From the NCBI RefSeq assembly GCF_000283155.1, contig NW_004454197.1, positions 11,477,027-11,541,026 on the forward strand: 64,000 bases of DNA, given 5' to 3'. This document shows positions 1 through 12,644 of the stretch, piece after piece (the stretch's first letter is position 1; every line of letters starts with the position of its first letter). Below the pieces are notes generated by a model, which saw only the letters and a program-made list of their open reading frames with translations, searched no databases and was not told where the DNA came from. Position numbers and translations under genes: made by a program. This DNA is from Ceratotherium simum simum (Eukaryota; Chordata; Mammalia; Perissodactyla; Rhinocerotidae).

Positions 1-1000
1 AAAAAAAAAAAAAAAAAGACCACACCAGTGGACCAGGTCAGGATTTCCAGAACTCCTATCAAGATCCAGTGGAATCAGAATTAATTAAAGAAGGCTAAAT
101 GAACTGATGAGGGATGTTTGTAGGTTTTGTTTGGAATACTGGTGACATTGTTTGAATGTTCTATTTTCTAAATATGTAAGGAAGCCCTTTCTTTTTCCTC
201 TTAAAGCTATCTGTAACAATTTAGTAGACTCTGCTTTCGTAAACTGAAATGACACCCTTGTAAATGATATCTTATTCTCCCTGCCTGAGCCCTCCAGAAT
301 TCAGAAACTCTTATTGAACATTCTTATTTTCACAGCAATAAAGTTATCTGCATAGGTTCACTAAGAATCTGTCCTCTTTTTTACTACGACATAGTTGGAA
401 ACATTGGTTTGCAACCAAGCTCACATTTGAGAATGGTGTTCATTCAATCAGATGGGACCCAATATTAGAAACTTAGGTTGACTTTTCAGTCATGCTTGCA
501 AAGCCTTCTTGGGAAAAGTGGCTTACAGGGGTCCCAGCCTTACAGACAAGTAAGGAAAGCTACTTCCTGGCAGGCCCAGGAAACTTAAAATATTTTGGGG
601 ACCTCAAGAAATTAGGAATTCTTATAGGTCCTACAGGTGAAATTTGATAGCAAGTTCTTGGCTTGGCTTCCTAGCCTTAGGACCACAAATAACAAGAGGC
701 TTTTAAAAACCCAATCTGAGACTCCTTATAAAAACTTCCATCAAAGCAAACTCAAGAAGACCCATAGGAAATTAACACCCTTGCTGTGCCTACGTAAATA
801 ATTGGGCCAAATCTAATAGGGACTTATTTTGCAATCAAGAATAATTTTTCTATGAGATTATTTCTGATCAAGAGAGGAGACTATAGGAAAAAAAAAAACG
901 TTGGGTTTCAATGGAAAATTATGAGCTATGTGCAATTCTTTGTAACTTGTAGATACTTGATAGATATATAAATGATGTTCTGTCTGAGAATGATTTTAAT
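1..1000 (+). repeat. Possible endogenous-retrovirus internal fragment (uncertain)
   Basis: After an A run (1..17) a 26-codon frame stays open to TAA at 96..98, followed by non-coding sequence. Stretches around 180..330 and 770..900 look to me like gamma-retroviral (ERV1) internal 3' sequence, but I cannot place them on a named element. It is decayed: no gag, pol or env domain can be read. The alternative is the 3' end of a processed pseudogene. Confidence 0.3.
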
Positions 1001-1204
1001 TGACTTCCACCCCCCACATACCCACCTCTCCTAGTTTTAGCTCCATTTGCAACTGTCTCAACAGTCCTTTACATAAATTGGTGCTGTTTGCCTGTTCCCT
1101 TGAACATGTTCAACATCTGCTTAGTTCTCTCATACCACATGAGTAAAATCAATTCCTTAATATTTCTTCATGAGAATCATGATTTTACCTTTTCCTGAAA
1201 ATTG

Positions 1205-2035
1205 TCGTGTATTATTTTTCTGGTTGTAAGCTTGTCTTTTTTGTTTTTCCTTGTGGTAAAACACGCATAACATAAAACTTACCATTTCAACCATTTTAAA
1301 GTGTACAATTCAATGACATATAGTACACTTAACAATGTTGGGCAACCATCATCACTATCTAGTTCCAGAACATTTTCATCATCCTAAAATGAAACACCAT
1401 ACCCAATAGCAGTCATCCCCATTCCACTCTCCCAAGCCCCTGGCAACCACTAATCTGCTTTCTGTCTCTATATTTCACATAAATGGAATCATATAAAATG
1501 TGGCCTTTTGTGTCTGGCTTCTTTCATTATCATAATGTTTCCAAGATTCACTGATGCTGCAGCATGCATCAGTACTTCATTCCTTTTTACGGCTGAATAA
1601 TATTCTATTGTATGGATTTACCACATTTTGCTTATCCAGTCATCCACTGATGGACATTTGGGTTGTTTGCACCTTTTGGCTATTGTGAATAGTACTGTGA
1701 TGAACACTCATGTACAAGTTTTTGCTCGAACACCTGTTTTTAGTACTTTGGGGTATACACTTAGGAACAGAACTGCTGGGTCATATGGTAGTTCTATGTT
1801 TAACTTACTGAGGCACTGCCTATTTTCCACAGCAGCTGCACTATTTTACATCCCACCAGCAATGTAAAGGTCCCAATTTTTCCATATCCTCACCAACATT
1901 TGTTATTTTGATTTCACCCATCTTAATAGGTTTGAATTGGTATCTCATCGTGATTTTTTGGTTTGCATTTCCCTAATGACTAACAGTGTTGGGCATCTTT
2001 TCATATGTGTTTGTTGGCTATGAAAATTATCTTTT
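1205..2035 (-). mobile_element. L1 3' end (ORF2 tail and 3'UTR), minus orientation
   Basis: Read on the minus strand, the 1550..2030 part is the C-terminal third of L1 ORF2 (complement of the TGGGATGTAAAATAG / GCATGATTCC-type segment), and 1210..1400 is the typical L1M 3'UTR (TGGTAAAACACxCATAACATAAAA complement). It is full of stops. It is one of few L1 pieces in the window in the same orientation as MARCHF8. Confidence 0.75.
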
Positions 2036-2084
2036 AACACATGAATGTTGGAGAACTAGCCAGCCATTTCCCTTGCAGGAAGTG

Positions 2085-2225
2085 TAATCTTCAATTGTAA
2101 AATGCAGAAACCTAAACTCAGAGAAATTCAGTAATTTCCCAAGATCCCCCAGCTAGTAAATGGTAGACTTGGAATTCAAACACAGTTGTGTCAAATTCCA
2201 GGCCTATGCTTTCTTCTGGGACAAC
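2085..2225 (+). repeat. MIR SINE fragment
   Basis: Matches the 3' half of the MIR core: 'AAACTCAGAGAAATTCAG', 'AGCTAGTAAATGGTAGACTT', 'GAATTCAAACACAG' in the right order and spacing. Diverged, with no intact A or B box. Confidence 0.6.
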
Positions 2226-2539
2226 TCTAACTGGATGCTACCTCTAACCACTGATTCTGAGGTGGTTCAGGACAGACTGAACACCTCTATAATCCTGACT
2301 TGAGGAGTGAGGTAGGGAGAAGATGGAATAGGAAAGAGTAGTACAGCTTCTCAAATTTTTAAATAAATGTCAACACAGCGAGGGGAGGGAGAGGTTCAAA
2401 ACTAGAACTGTTCTGTTTACAGATGCTTTACATAACTTGGAACTTTATGCTTGAATTATTTAAAACTTTATTTGATTGAAAAAGATGAAACCAAAAAAAG
2501 TATTAGAAAGATTACTCTAAAAAATATTGCCTTGGTTGG

Positions 2540-2768
2540 TGCTATGGGCTGAACTGTGTACCACCAAAATTCATATGTTGAAGCCTTAATCCCCAATGTG
2601 TCTGTATTTGGAGATAGAGCATTAAGAAGTAATTAAGGTTAAATGAGGTCATCACGGTGGGACTCTCATCTGATAGGATTGGTGGCCTTATGAGAAGTGG
2701 AAGAGAGAGAGATATCTGTTTCCATACACATACCATTTTGTTATGGCAGCCAAAGCTGACTAATACAA
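2540..2768 (+). mobile_element. MLT1-type (MaLR) solo LTR, internally deleted
   Basis: Starts TGCTATGGGCTGAACTGTG and ends CTGACTAATACAA, the standard MLT1 head and tail. The middle is shortened: the polyadenylation region is lost and GAGGTCATCACGGTGGGACT is followed soon by TTTTGTTATGGCAGCC. Confidence 0.8.
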
Positions 2769-3920
2769 TCAGATTCAGAAAAATTAAGAAACAATCTACA
2801 TCTATCTCAAAAATAAAAGCAAAACCCAGGTAGTTTTAAGGAATAACAAAACTGGCACAAAATATAATTTTACAAGAAGCTCAAATTAGGAATAAAATTT
2901 AGGGCACATTTAGTCATTACAACTTTAACTCAGGAAAAGAAAACAATTGTATCACAAAAGTTTAAGGGGAAAAGCCTACAATTCATAAAACTGTATTTCA
3001 ACAAATGGACTAAGGCAATTTATTTAAAGTAATGCAAATGCATCAATAATTGTCTTCAGTAAAACAGTATAGTCCAAATTTATAGTAATGTGATTATCTG
3101 CTTCATTTTTTTTAGCTTTAATATGGCAATAATGAAGTGACAAGCAACTAGAAAACAGATGAACAAGCATAAGACCATAACAGCTAACCATTTGCTCTTG
3201 GCCATTCATCTATATTCTCCGGATTTCAGTTTTGTCCTTTATAAAGTGGGCTTGTGTGAAGCGGGGGAGAGAATTTAACAGAGATGACTCCTTTGGTTTC
3301 TCTGAGCTCTAAAATGTGGTGTATTGATGGGGAATATGTTGCCATGCTTAGTTCCACTCAGCACTACACATATTGTAGTTTTAAATTTACCCCGAAGTTA
3401 TGAAAAAGGAATTTAAAGTTCCAAAAACCCTTCTGACAGACTGATAAATGAAACATATTTTAAAATGCTACCTGTAACATGGTATGATTAGAATGATAAT
3501 CTTAAGTAGTGTATTAATGAATATAATTGATAATCTTAAGTAATGTATTAATGAATACAATCTTTTTCAAATGTGTTTTCCATTAAGTAATTTTCATTTT
3601 TTGAATATGAAATAAAGTTATGCTGAAAAAATTAAAGGTCTTTGTATATATTCACTGTTGATTTTTTAAAAACTTTAATTATACAAACAGTAAAATGAAC
3701 AGATTTTAATTTCTGCCATTTTAAAACTCTTTATATATTCAATAAATACATAAACCCTTGAAGTTAGCTGAAAAATCTTTATCAATACAAATCAGAATAC
3801 ATTTGTTATAAAAGTTATTATAGAAACTGTAACACTGTAAATACTTCCTATAGTGCTGTATAAGCAAGTGACCTTTGTAAAAAGACTATTCAATTTCTTT
3901 AGTATAACATGTATTCATTC
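2769..3920. other. Unassigned AT-rich intron sequence
   Basis: No gene, ORF or repeat recognised. It contains a 34-bp tandem duplication listed separately. Confidence 0.5.
3494..3561 (+). repeat. 34-bp tandem duplication
   Basis: Two head-to-tail units (3494..3527 and 3528..3561), both beginning TGATAATCTTAAGTA, differing at two positions. A recent local duplication in unassigned sequence. Confidence 0.85.
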
Positions 3921-3924
3921 AGGG

Positions 3925-4045
3925 AACACATTTATTGACTACTTACTATGTGCCAGGTACTGTTCTAGGCCCTTGGGAATAATGATTGAACAAAACAAAG
4001 ATCCCTTCTCTTAAGGAGCTTAAGAAAATGGTGCAGAAGGAGACT
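3925..4045 (+). repeat. L2 3'-end fragment
   Basis: TTTATTGACTACTTACTATG, CCAGGTACTGTTCTAGGC and AACAAAACAAAGATCCC in order match the L2 3' terminal region. Confidence 0.65.
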
Positions 4046-7000
4046 GCTAGTCTTCTATGGTTGTCCTAGAGCTCAGAGTGTATGTGTTCAAGGGTGTTTG
4101 TTTACTTAAGAGTTTCAAAACTATAAATGATATTTCATGATGAAATACGTATATCCAATTTGGCCCAGATCCCTCGAGGCTCTGATTCTTTTCATCTTTA
4201 CTATTTTTGTCCCTATAGCTCAAGAGCATCTCACAACCTCAGCAAAGTTAACAGAAACAGCACCCATACAAAATAAGACACGCAAATAGCAATATTAGAA
4301 TGTCCCTGCCAAATGAAATTACACGTCTGACTTAGACACACACACACACACACACACACAGTAAATAACACCAACAAATAGAACAAAGACCTTTGCTACT
4401 GTTCCATTTTTTATGCATTTTTCCATCCTATGAGAAGCTAAAAGATCTTCCCAGAATGAGTGCTCCAGCAGAAGGATCCAAGGTGCCTTCTAAAAACAAT
4501 ACTTCCTCTAGAAAATACAATGGAGCCTGCAGCTGTGTTCATTCAAATTATAAACTAAGTTGTCTTTCTTAGAATTTTTCAGAGCTATAATTCCATGATT
4601 TAAAATTATATGGGCAATATTACATCAATAAAAAAGATCTTTTTTACACCAACAGCAGGAGGATATCATTAAAAAATATGCTATAATTTATATACTTACA
4701 TACTTACTTGGCTTAAGAATACTTCTCACAATTTCAAGGAACAATTTTGTTAGAAGCAAAGTACATCCTTGAAAATGGAATTAAACCACTAACCTTCTCT
4801 GGTTTGGAACCTCAATAGTGAGGCACCCCTGAAGAACTCCAGTTCTATATATATTTGTTCCATAAGGCCTAATGGCATCCCTAAAATCAATGAGAAATCC
4901 AGCCACTGCTGACAGGGCACTTCTCCTACCTGAAGCTTCATTTTCGAGCAAGATGCATCGGTGAGTCTTCAGCGCAGCTAGCCCCAGCAGCATGTTCCTA
5001 GGTTCTGCATACACGGTAGCTGCCGCCCTATAGCAGCCAGCAGAAGCACACCCTGGCCACTGGACTTGTAAGGGCGTGCTGGAGCCCTTAGCATACCACT
5101 CTTGTGATCAAACTGGATTAACTACTTCCTCCAGCTGATTTCCAAGGAACCAGGTAGTGAATGAGTAATTCATAAGTCCATTCCAGCAACCAATTTCTGC
5201 TCTATGGTTTACTCCCCACAACAATTTGCAATGTAGATTCTAAACCATACTTGCTGGCATGCAAGGAATGAAACTTCAATTTTCTAGGCAATGACAATAA
5301 ATGTTAGTGGATCTTTTTGCTCTTCTTTCATACTAACCTATCACCCAGACCTACTTGAGACATTTAAAAAAATATAGGAAAGGTAAATGATTAACCACAG
5401 ATGTCTAACAGAACAAAAACAATTTTTTTCTCCATAAAACCTATCCTACAAAGTGGGTTCTGGATGCAGGAAAAGCAGCAAAGTGCTTGCCCTGAGACCA
5501 GCAGGTCAGTTGTTACATATAGCAAAAGACCAGTTCCTGCAAAGCACAGAAAATCATCAAGTGGTGGGCGAGGGGAGCTTTCAGTATCAATGCCAGGAAA
5601 CAAATGGCTTCAAAGGGGAATTTTCCTGGTCTCGCAGGCTATAAATAAAACTTTCATCTCATTGGTATTCTTCTAGGAAAAAAATGAACATTCATTTTAA
5701 CCAATATGTCAATGCTTACATATTTCCAAATGAGTGATGTCTAAAGTAGTCAATTCTCTACAACCAAAAACATACTTCCGAAAGGAACTTGAACAAAAAA
5801 ACGGAAGGCCCATACATCTACTATCTCAGCTCTGCCTCCAGGAAGTCCAATCCTACACCTAGCATTTTTACCTAACTGCTTCAATCTTTCTTTCTTTTTC
5901 TTCTGCACTCACTATGAATATCTCAAGCTTGTGCTCTGTTAGTAAGTTATTTTTTCAGCCAACAGAATAGAACTATTCTGTTCCTAGCTGTTTCTAATTT
6001 ATCCATTCTCCAAACTGGTTCCCTATGTGTCTCCTTGGCCCTGTATTTTTCCCTTTTCACTTCATTCTGTTATTTTATAATATCCTTTCTGGGCCTGTGT
6101 TTTATGAAACTCAGGTTCTTAATAGCTTACTCCTTAATAGCTTCCTTGGGAACACTCTTCTTTTTCGAAGGGAAATGATTATTTCTTCCAGAATAGACTC
6201 TGTATCCTTCTTCCGCACACAGCGTGCCTTTCCCTCCATTTGTCGTGTGTGCAGGGGCCTCATCATATCTTCTCATTGACTTATGCTTCAAAGGGACATT
6301 CTGTGGAGTGCCTCCATGTGTAGTCTAGGGGAACTCTTCCCCATCCAGCTACATTCTAAGCTGGTGCTGCATTCTAGCAGCTTTGTGTAGGTGTGTTGAA
6401 GGAGGGAGGTTCATGGAGTGTGAAAAAGGGAAAAGAGAACCAGCTTAGCTGGGGCTAAGGTTACAAGCAGTCTTAACTCTGCTCTCTTCTCCTGGAGATA
6501 TATTCTTTTCCTCCCTAACATTTTTTCATTCCCTCAATGCTTGTGAGATTTCACTTCCATCAGAAAGAGTCAGACCAGGTTGTTCCTTTCCTCCTTTGCA
6601 GTCATTCCTTTTCCTCCAAATCCTGACTACCCATTCCCCACCTCCACCCAACCCAGGAGTGAGAGATAAGGGAGCCCTGTCACCTGCAGCTCACTATGTG
6701 CCCCTTCTTCCACTTACTGCTCTCCAAAGAGAGTTGCTTTATAGATGTTCCCTTCCCTCAGGTGTTCTGCTAACTCCCAGTTTACGAATAAAGAGCATCA
6801 GCTCTAGGGTTTATTGCTATCCTAACTTTCTTCTCTACTTCTTTCCCAGTTTGGACATAGAATGGTGATCTTCAGTATGCTTTTCTTTGTCACATGAGAG
6901 AAGCATTCAGGGAAGGGCTTCCAATCACCTGGAATTCCCAGTGCTCCTACAGGACTGCCTATATCCACCCACTCTCCTGCCACAGCGATTAGGGATTTTT

Positions 7001-7136
7001 CAGTATTTTGCTCACTATCCTTTTCTCTCATAGAGCCTTTTAGCTCTCTTGGGTTAAGAATGACTCTGAGCCAAATCCTCTGAATTCTTGGCAACTTTTG
7101 TGGAAATTAACGAAAGAAACTTTAACTAAATTGGAG
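4046..7136. other. Unassigned intron sequence
   Basis: Apart from a CA microsatellite and pyrimidine-rich tracts at 5880..6070 and 6480..6660 that may be very old L2, I see no repeat I can name. A 77-codon minus frame at 4784..5014 followed by GTTAGT was considered and not accepted (see rejected list). Confidence 0.5.
4336..4360. repeat. (CA)n microsatellite
   Basis: About 12 uninterrupted CA units. Confidence 0.95.
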
Positions 7137-7516
7137 TGTAGAAGGCCTGTAGGGGGAGCTCTCACACCCTTTCACACATCGTCAATTACACAAACAGGAA
7201 GAGACACACACTTGCATCTTGGACAGGAAGTATGACTACTTTACTGTTGAAGGAAGATTTCTCTTACCACCCGGCAACAGCCCAGCCAATGAGAAATGCC
7301 GCCCTGAACTATTATTTTCCCCCAATGGACTTGCATTTAGAACAGTTTCTCTCTACTCCCCCTTTTCTTCTATAAAGGCAGCTCCTCTTCTTTGTATTCT
7401 GGATTTGCCTATGGTTTGCCACAGCATGCACATCCTGAACTGCAATTCTTTTGGCTATTCCGAATAAACTCATTTTGAGGATAAAATAACAGGTGAATTT
7501 GCTTTTTAAGTTGACA
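7137..7516 (+). mobile_element. Solo LTR, ERVL/ERV-type
   Basis: Starts TGTAGAAGGCC and ends GTTGACA, giving TG...CA termini. Within it are CTATAAAGGCAGCTCC (TATA box, 7370) and GAATAAACTCATTTTG (polyadenylation signal, 7464), with 'TTTTGGCTATTCCGAATAAA' as in a known mammalian ERVL LTR group. Subfamily not assigned. No internal retroviral sequence adjoins it. Confidence 0.6.
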
Positions 7517-7849
7517 CTTTCATTTCTCTCACTGACCATCAGATGTTTTCTTTGAATCTGCTGTTGGTATCTTTCTGCCAGTTTTTATTCATTTGCTGTT
7601 CATATTATTGTCTAAAAGGATGGATATTTCGAAATTTGACTTCACTCTGCCATCTTAAAACAGAAATTACACTACTTAAAAAAAACTCTGATATAACCAC
7701 ATCAAAAATAGTTCTAACTCAAAACATTTACAGCAAAACAGACACCAAAACAGTAGCATTATAACAAAACAACTACAGTGGATATTGCTGGCTACCTTCC
7801 CTTCTTCCTCGTCCTTAGCAGAACTCTGATTCTCTTCAGTATTCCCCTC
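7517..7849. other. Unassigned intron sequence
   Basis: No repeat or gene recognised between two LTRs. Confidence 0.45.
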
Positions 7850-8276
7850 TCCCCAGAGTTACCACGTATCTCAGGATGCTGACCTCACCCTTGCTCTCTG
7901 GAGTAGGTTGACTAGCAAGAGCCCACTTCTGGCTCATGAGGTGAGATCTGCTGGAGGCATTCTCACCCTTAGGGAGCGACAAGCTTCTCTTTCTCTCGTG
8001 CAAAAGGCCATGTACAGCCCTGAATGCTACTGACAACCACTTACAACGGTAGAGGGACTCTGCCTTGAGATGAAACAAACCCAATGAATGGTAGAGCGGA
8101 AAGAGAGAAAGAAGCTGGGTCCTTGAGTATGCCTCTGATATGCTGGATCAACCACCCCTGAAGCTGATCCCTCCTTTTTATATGGACCTCCTTTTATATG
8201 AGCTAGTAAAGCTTTTCCTTATTTAAGCAAGGTTGGGTTGGTTGGTCTGTTACCTGCAGTTGAAAGCATCCTAACA
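7850..8276 (+). mobile_element. MLT1-type LTR (diverged)
   Basis: The 3' half is recognisable: AAGCTGGGTCCTTGAG, GGTTGGGTTGGTTGGTCTGTT, ACCTGCAGTTGAAAGCATCC and terminal TAAC follow the MLT1 tail. The 5' boundary is approximate. Confidence 0.55.
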
Positions 8277-10589
8277 AATGGCATTTGGACTATCTATTTA
8301 CAATATTAAACCCTCTTATGTTAGCATGTGTATTTTTAAAATTAACATAGAACTTCATACTGATTATTAAGAATCAAGTGTGGCTGAGGATGCTCAAAAA
8401 AATCAATGATTCTCAGAATTAACAGAGACATAAAGATCATCTAGTCCAACCCAATCCAGAGCCTGAATCTTTGTATAATATTGCAGCTCTGGCTGTTTTT
8501 CCTCAACACTCCTAGTAACAGAGAGCTCTCTAGCCGCCTCCCGAGGCAGCCAATTCTATTCATTCTGCTGAAAAACGTATCCTTATTACTATCAGGCTCA
8601 TCCTGTGGCCTGAGGTGTCTATGGGAACACTGGATTTTAAGAAGAAATTAAAAGGAGGGCAGGCAGTTTGGCACAATGGTGGCAGCAGCAGCAGAGCAAT
8701 GATGAACAGGGCACACTACGGACACCAATTTTCCCTGGAGCATGTTAGCTGGCAGCAGAATTGTGAATCCATTAGCACTTAACTAGGTTATTAAAACTCT
8801 TTCTTATGAACTATACACACGCACAATTCTACCCTGTGTTTTAGGGCCTCCTTCCAGTCCCCACTCCGAGAATGATAATAGGAATATAATGTAAAAGGAG
8901 AACCTCTTCTATAAGAAGGGTTTATAACTGTTGTAAGCAACAAACTTTACAAGGGAATATTTTGGACCATAGTGTCATTCACATTTTCCTGTATTCTCCA
9001 TGTCCTCCTTAGCCGACTGAAGTTTGGGTGAACATATCTTAATAATATAAACAGGCAAAGGTTTTCAACCTTTTTCCCATGACAAACCATCAGAGAAGTA
9101 TAAGGATTGCTGGGTAATACATCAATTCTAAGTGATAAACTAATTCTCCAATTTTAAGATAATCACCACCTTAGTCACCAATCTATTGCTTTTTATATAT
9201 TTTAGATTATAACTGAAATTTGAGTTATCACTTTGTTTTTTTCTTACTGTCTCTCAACTATTGTCATCTATTCTTTGACTCACATCCTCTTTTCAAGTAT
9301 CTGTGTGCTCTAGGTTTAAAATTCCTACTCATAGAACCATTCTTGAGGACCTTAAAACCTATATACATACTGGTAAAGGTATTTCTCCAAAGAGTAGCCT
9401 CCCTGGCAGCTGACACAACAGGTGATGGACTCACACCATACTCCAAGCGTCTCATAAAGAATTCTGATTCCTTTTGCGTGTCTGAGGTGAAAGGCCTGAT
9501 TATGGAGGGCCAGGTTTTCCTAAGAATTCTGAAATAGGGCAAGGCAATGGTTGTCTGGCAAGTTCTTCCAACTTTCATAAAAACTCTGCATCAAAGTTGG
9601 ACTGCCCTAGAGTACTTCTGATTCTATGATCACAGTGCCACATGAAATGCAGAGAAGAGAGGCCCAAGTAAGACAGAATGCAGAGTTTGCAGCTTGATTC
9701 CACGTGTACTCTCCCCATTGCTAACGTTCCAACCAAGACCTTTAAACTCTTAAGACAGCTGCAATGACATGTCCCTGAGGCAGCAGGAAGTATAAAAGGA
9801 AAGTACCAATAACCCTGCCTGCCTACAGTCAACACTCATTCGTGAATTTTCTCTGCCACTGCCACTGCTCTAAAGACCCTGACCTGATGAACTCTTGCTT
9901 CCCATGATCTTAAAATCTCCTCCCTCAAATGTTGCCCAATACTCTAGATGAGACATCTGGTTTGCTATGACCTTTACTGTATGCTTGTTTGGGCCTTTCA
10001 GGAGGACGAGACTTCCTCAGCTACTAAAAGATTGCCCAAGGAAGCACCTTGTGGGGACCTATCAACCCTTTCCACATTATTTATGTAATGCCAGTCCTGG
10101 CCTAGTCTGCTAATCCCAGCTCAGCAGCAAACCGTGCCCTCAGACACTGGTATAGTTTTCTACCTAGAACCCTCTTCTCACTCATATGCCACATTCAAGA
10201 GCACTCCTGAAGCTACCAGTATCATATCATTGGTTTAGACCAGAATGCTTCTAATAAAGCGTGCATCATACAGTAACTAAAATGACTTAGCTTTCAAACC
10301 ACTGTACTTGTCAGAGGACCTGGGGATCTTGCCAGTTTTATAACAGAAGCACTGAGGATCCCACAGCTATAGAAGCTCTAACAGATACGCTGGCAGGGAG
10401 TTTGAACAAGAAAATCTTTGCCAGACTTTTTCAACTGCCACCTTATACTTTTTTGACCTGCTCTTAAAAGGAAAATATAAATATTTGAGTAAGAATTACA
10501 ATAATCATTTACAAAAGATTGAGTGTGTCTTCATTCAAACATGGATAGCTTCATCCTATATGCTACAAGGGAGTTCTGTTGATGAGTAA
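8277..10589. other. Mostly unassigned intron sequence
   Basis: Two weak hints only. 8425..8600 contains 'AAAGATCATCTAGTCCAACC', typical of ancient L3/CR1-type repeats. 9056..9110 contains 'GGTTTTCAACCTTTTTCCCA', like the end of a hAT-Charlie element without a visible partner end. Nothing coding. Confidence 0.4.
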
Positions 10590-10712
10590 AATATTATCCC
10601 TATCTGTAAGGAATTCATACTCTATTATGGGATATAAACAAGTAAACAACTAACAGGTAACAACTATGTGGCAGAATTAAATAAATGCCACATTAGAGAT
10701 ACAGATGATAGT
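10590..10712 (+). repeat. L2 3' fragment
   Basis: 'TGTAAGGAATTCATACTCTA', followed by AAACAAGTAAACAACTAA and a 'GATACAGATGATAG'-like end, follows the L2 3' region order. Confidence 0.45.
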
Positions 10713-12644
10713 TTCTTGCTCTCTTTCACATATCCACCCACTACCACCCACTCATAGAGGAAGAGAATGGAGATGGAGAGGAAGAATGGATTTCCTAATG
10801 GACATATAAGTTAGAAATATAATTTATAAATACCTTATGTGGATCTACTTTAAATATAGGAAAAACGTAGTATTCACAATAACAATATTCTTAAACATTT
10901 AAGCAATCCTTGAATACTTGACATAATACAGAGCATAGTTAATCTAAAGTATAATCAGATTAAATTCCTTCAATGATGGAAAAATTAATGCTGAAGTAGT
11001 GTTGGCCAGGATAAAAATTACAAATGAAGATATGTGGTTTGGGCAAAGCAAAGTCAGACTTAAGACTAAGATTGGGACTGGGGTAAAACAGATGTCAAGT
11101 AGGATTCTGGCCTGGGCCAGTCACCAGGTTTCAGGGAACTCAATCATGTGCTTTTGTTATGTTCTAAATACTTATATAGGCTATGAATTCCATTCCACCA
11201 CACAGAGAGGATGTGAAGCAAATACCAAGGTAAGATTACCAAAACCTACTGAAATTACTATACTGCTAAAAACAAATTAGTCTGGCAGCAAGAAAATATT
11301 TTCATTTTTTATTAGTAGGAAGTAGAAAATACAAAATATTTTATGAGGATTAAATATAAGTGAAATAAATATTCATGATATGATTCAATAAAAAGAGGCA
11401 TTAACTACTTTGTTGAATGATACACATTTTATCTGAAAGAAATCACAAAATATTTTTGTCCTCATATTTCACCTGGAATATCTTGAAAAACTGTATAGTC
11501 CAGGAAAATATTTCAACCACATTTGAAACAATCAGCTTCACTAAGAAGTACTACTTCAGCTGTTCAAAGATGCATTACTCTATGGCTAATGACCCATCCT
11601 AGCAACTGAGAATAGGTGAAAAATGAGCTCATCTTTAAATATGTTACTTTTTTTCAAGCCATCTTGATCACTTGAAACTTACTTTGCTTTGTTCTCAAAG
11701 GTTTCCCCCTCAAAAGTTCTTCTGGAAGAGGTGAAGTCACTTGTATCAATCTATATATAATATACATGAATTTAGAACGTGTAATCACAGGCCAACATAC
11801 CCTAGTTCTGAAGCCTCAGAAATACAGTTTGAATAAGACAGGAAAAGATAAACTGCCTGGCAGGTATACAGTGATTTGATTATCTCTTAAAAGAAGATTT
11901 CCCAAAACCAGTAATGCCAATTGCCCCTTTGTTTTATGACCTGAGATTTTTATTCCTAGTACAATGCAGCAGAGTAAAATTAAGGGGCAAGTCTTTCTTC
12001 TTCAGAGTAGAAGGAGAGCTACTGTGAGAGGAGATGCAGGTGGACAACTTGTAGAAGCAGTTTGAGGCTCAAGTATACCTGGAAGGGGAGGATCTGAAAG
12101 CAGATTCCCTTAAGCCCACCCATGTTTGCATACCCTTTGGGAAGTCTGCACATAACCTCCCAGACACGGGTCCACCAGCTTGAAGACTATTCTTTAATAT
12201 ATCAGAGAAGAAAGGCCAAAGAAAGACAGAGTGAGCCACCCATTTGAGAACACCTGAAGTATAGATATTTGATGCACAACATGCAAAAACCTAAACAAAG
12301 GAAGAAAATCTCCTAAAATACAACATAGACAAAACCTAATCTAATCACACTTTTATTTTGGATTTTCTGCTACTGTGATGGGGAAGGAATATCATCAATG
12401 ATCAACAAATAACCACACTTTAAAAACAGAACTCTTTATTTTAACAATTGAGCATAAACATCGACCAATGTTGCATAATCCTAAGAAATCATAAAAAATT
12501 TGGAATCAGATTTAAAAATATATGAATACCTAGGAACATCTCATTAGATAACTCACCCATTGGCCTTCAAATTGTTTACAGCTGTTTACTATTTATCATT
12601 GTTTACTGCAAAGCCAGCTTTGCAGTAAACAATGTACCTCACAT
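10713..12644. other. Unassigned intron sequence
   Basis: No gene or nameable repeat. Holds the perfect palindrome listed next. Confidence 0.45.
12597..12634. repeat. Perfect palindrome, 18-bp arms, 2-bp spacer
   Basis: Left arm CATTGTTTACTGCAAAGC, spacer CA, right arm the exact reverse complement. Flanks do not extend the pairing. Related GTTTAC words occur just upstream (12573..12588). Could extrude as a cruciform. Confidence 0.95.

Noticed and set aside
4784..5014. 77-codon minus frame followed by GTTAGT, considered as an alternative MARCHF8 exon
   Set aside because: No convincing acceptor in frame, stops soon after the donor-like site, and no similarity to any MARCHF8 part I know. RNA-seq would decide.
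12597..12634. microRNA precursor
   Set aside because: Stem of only 18 bp with a 2-base loop; too short and too tight for a Drosha/Dicer hairpin, and the flanks do not extend the pairing.
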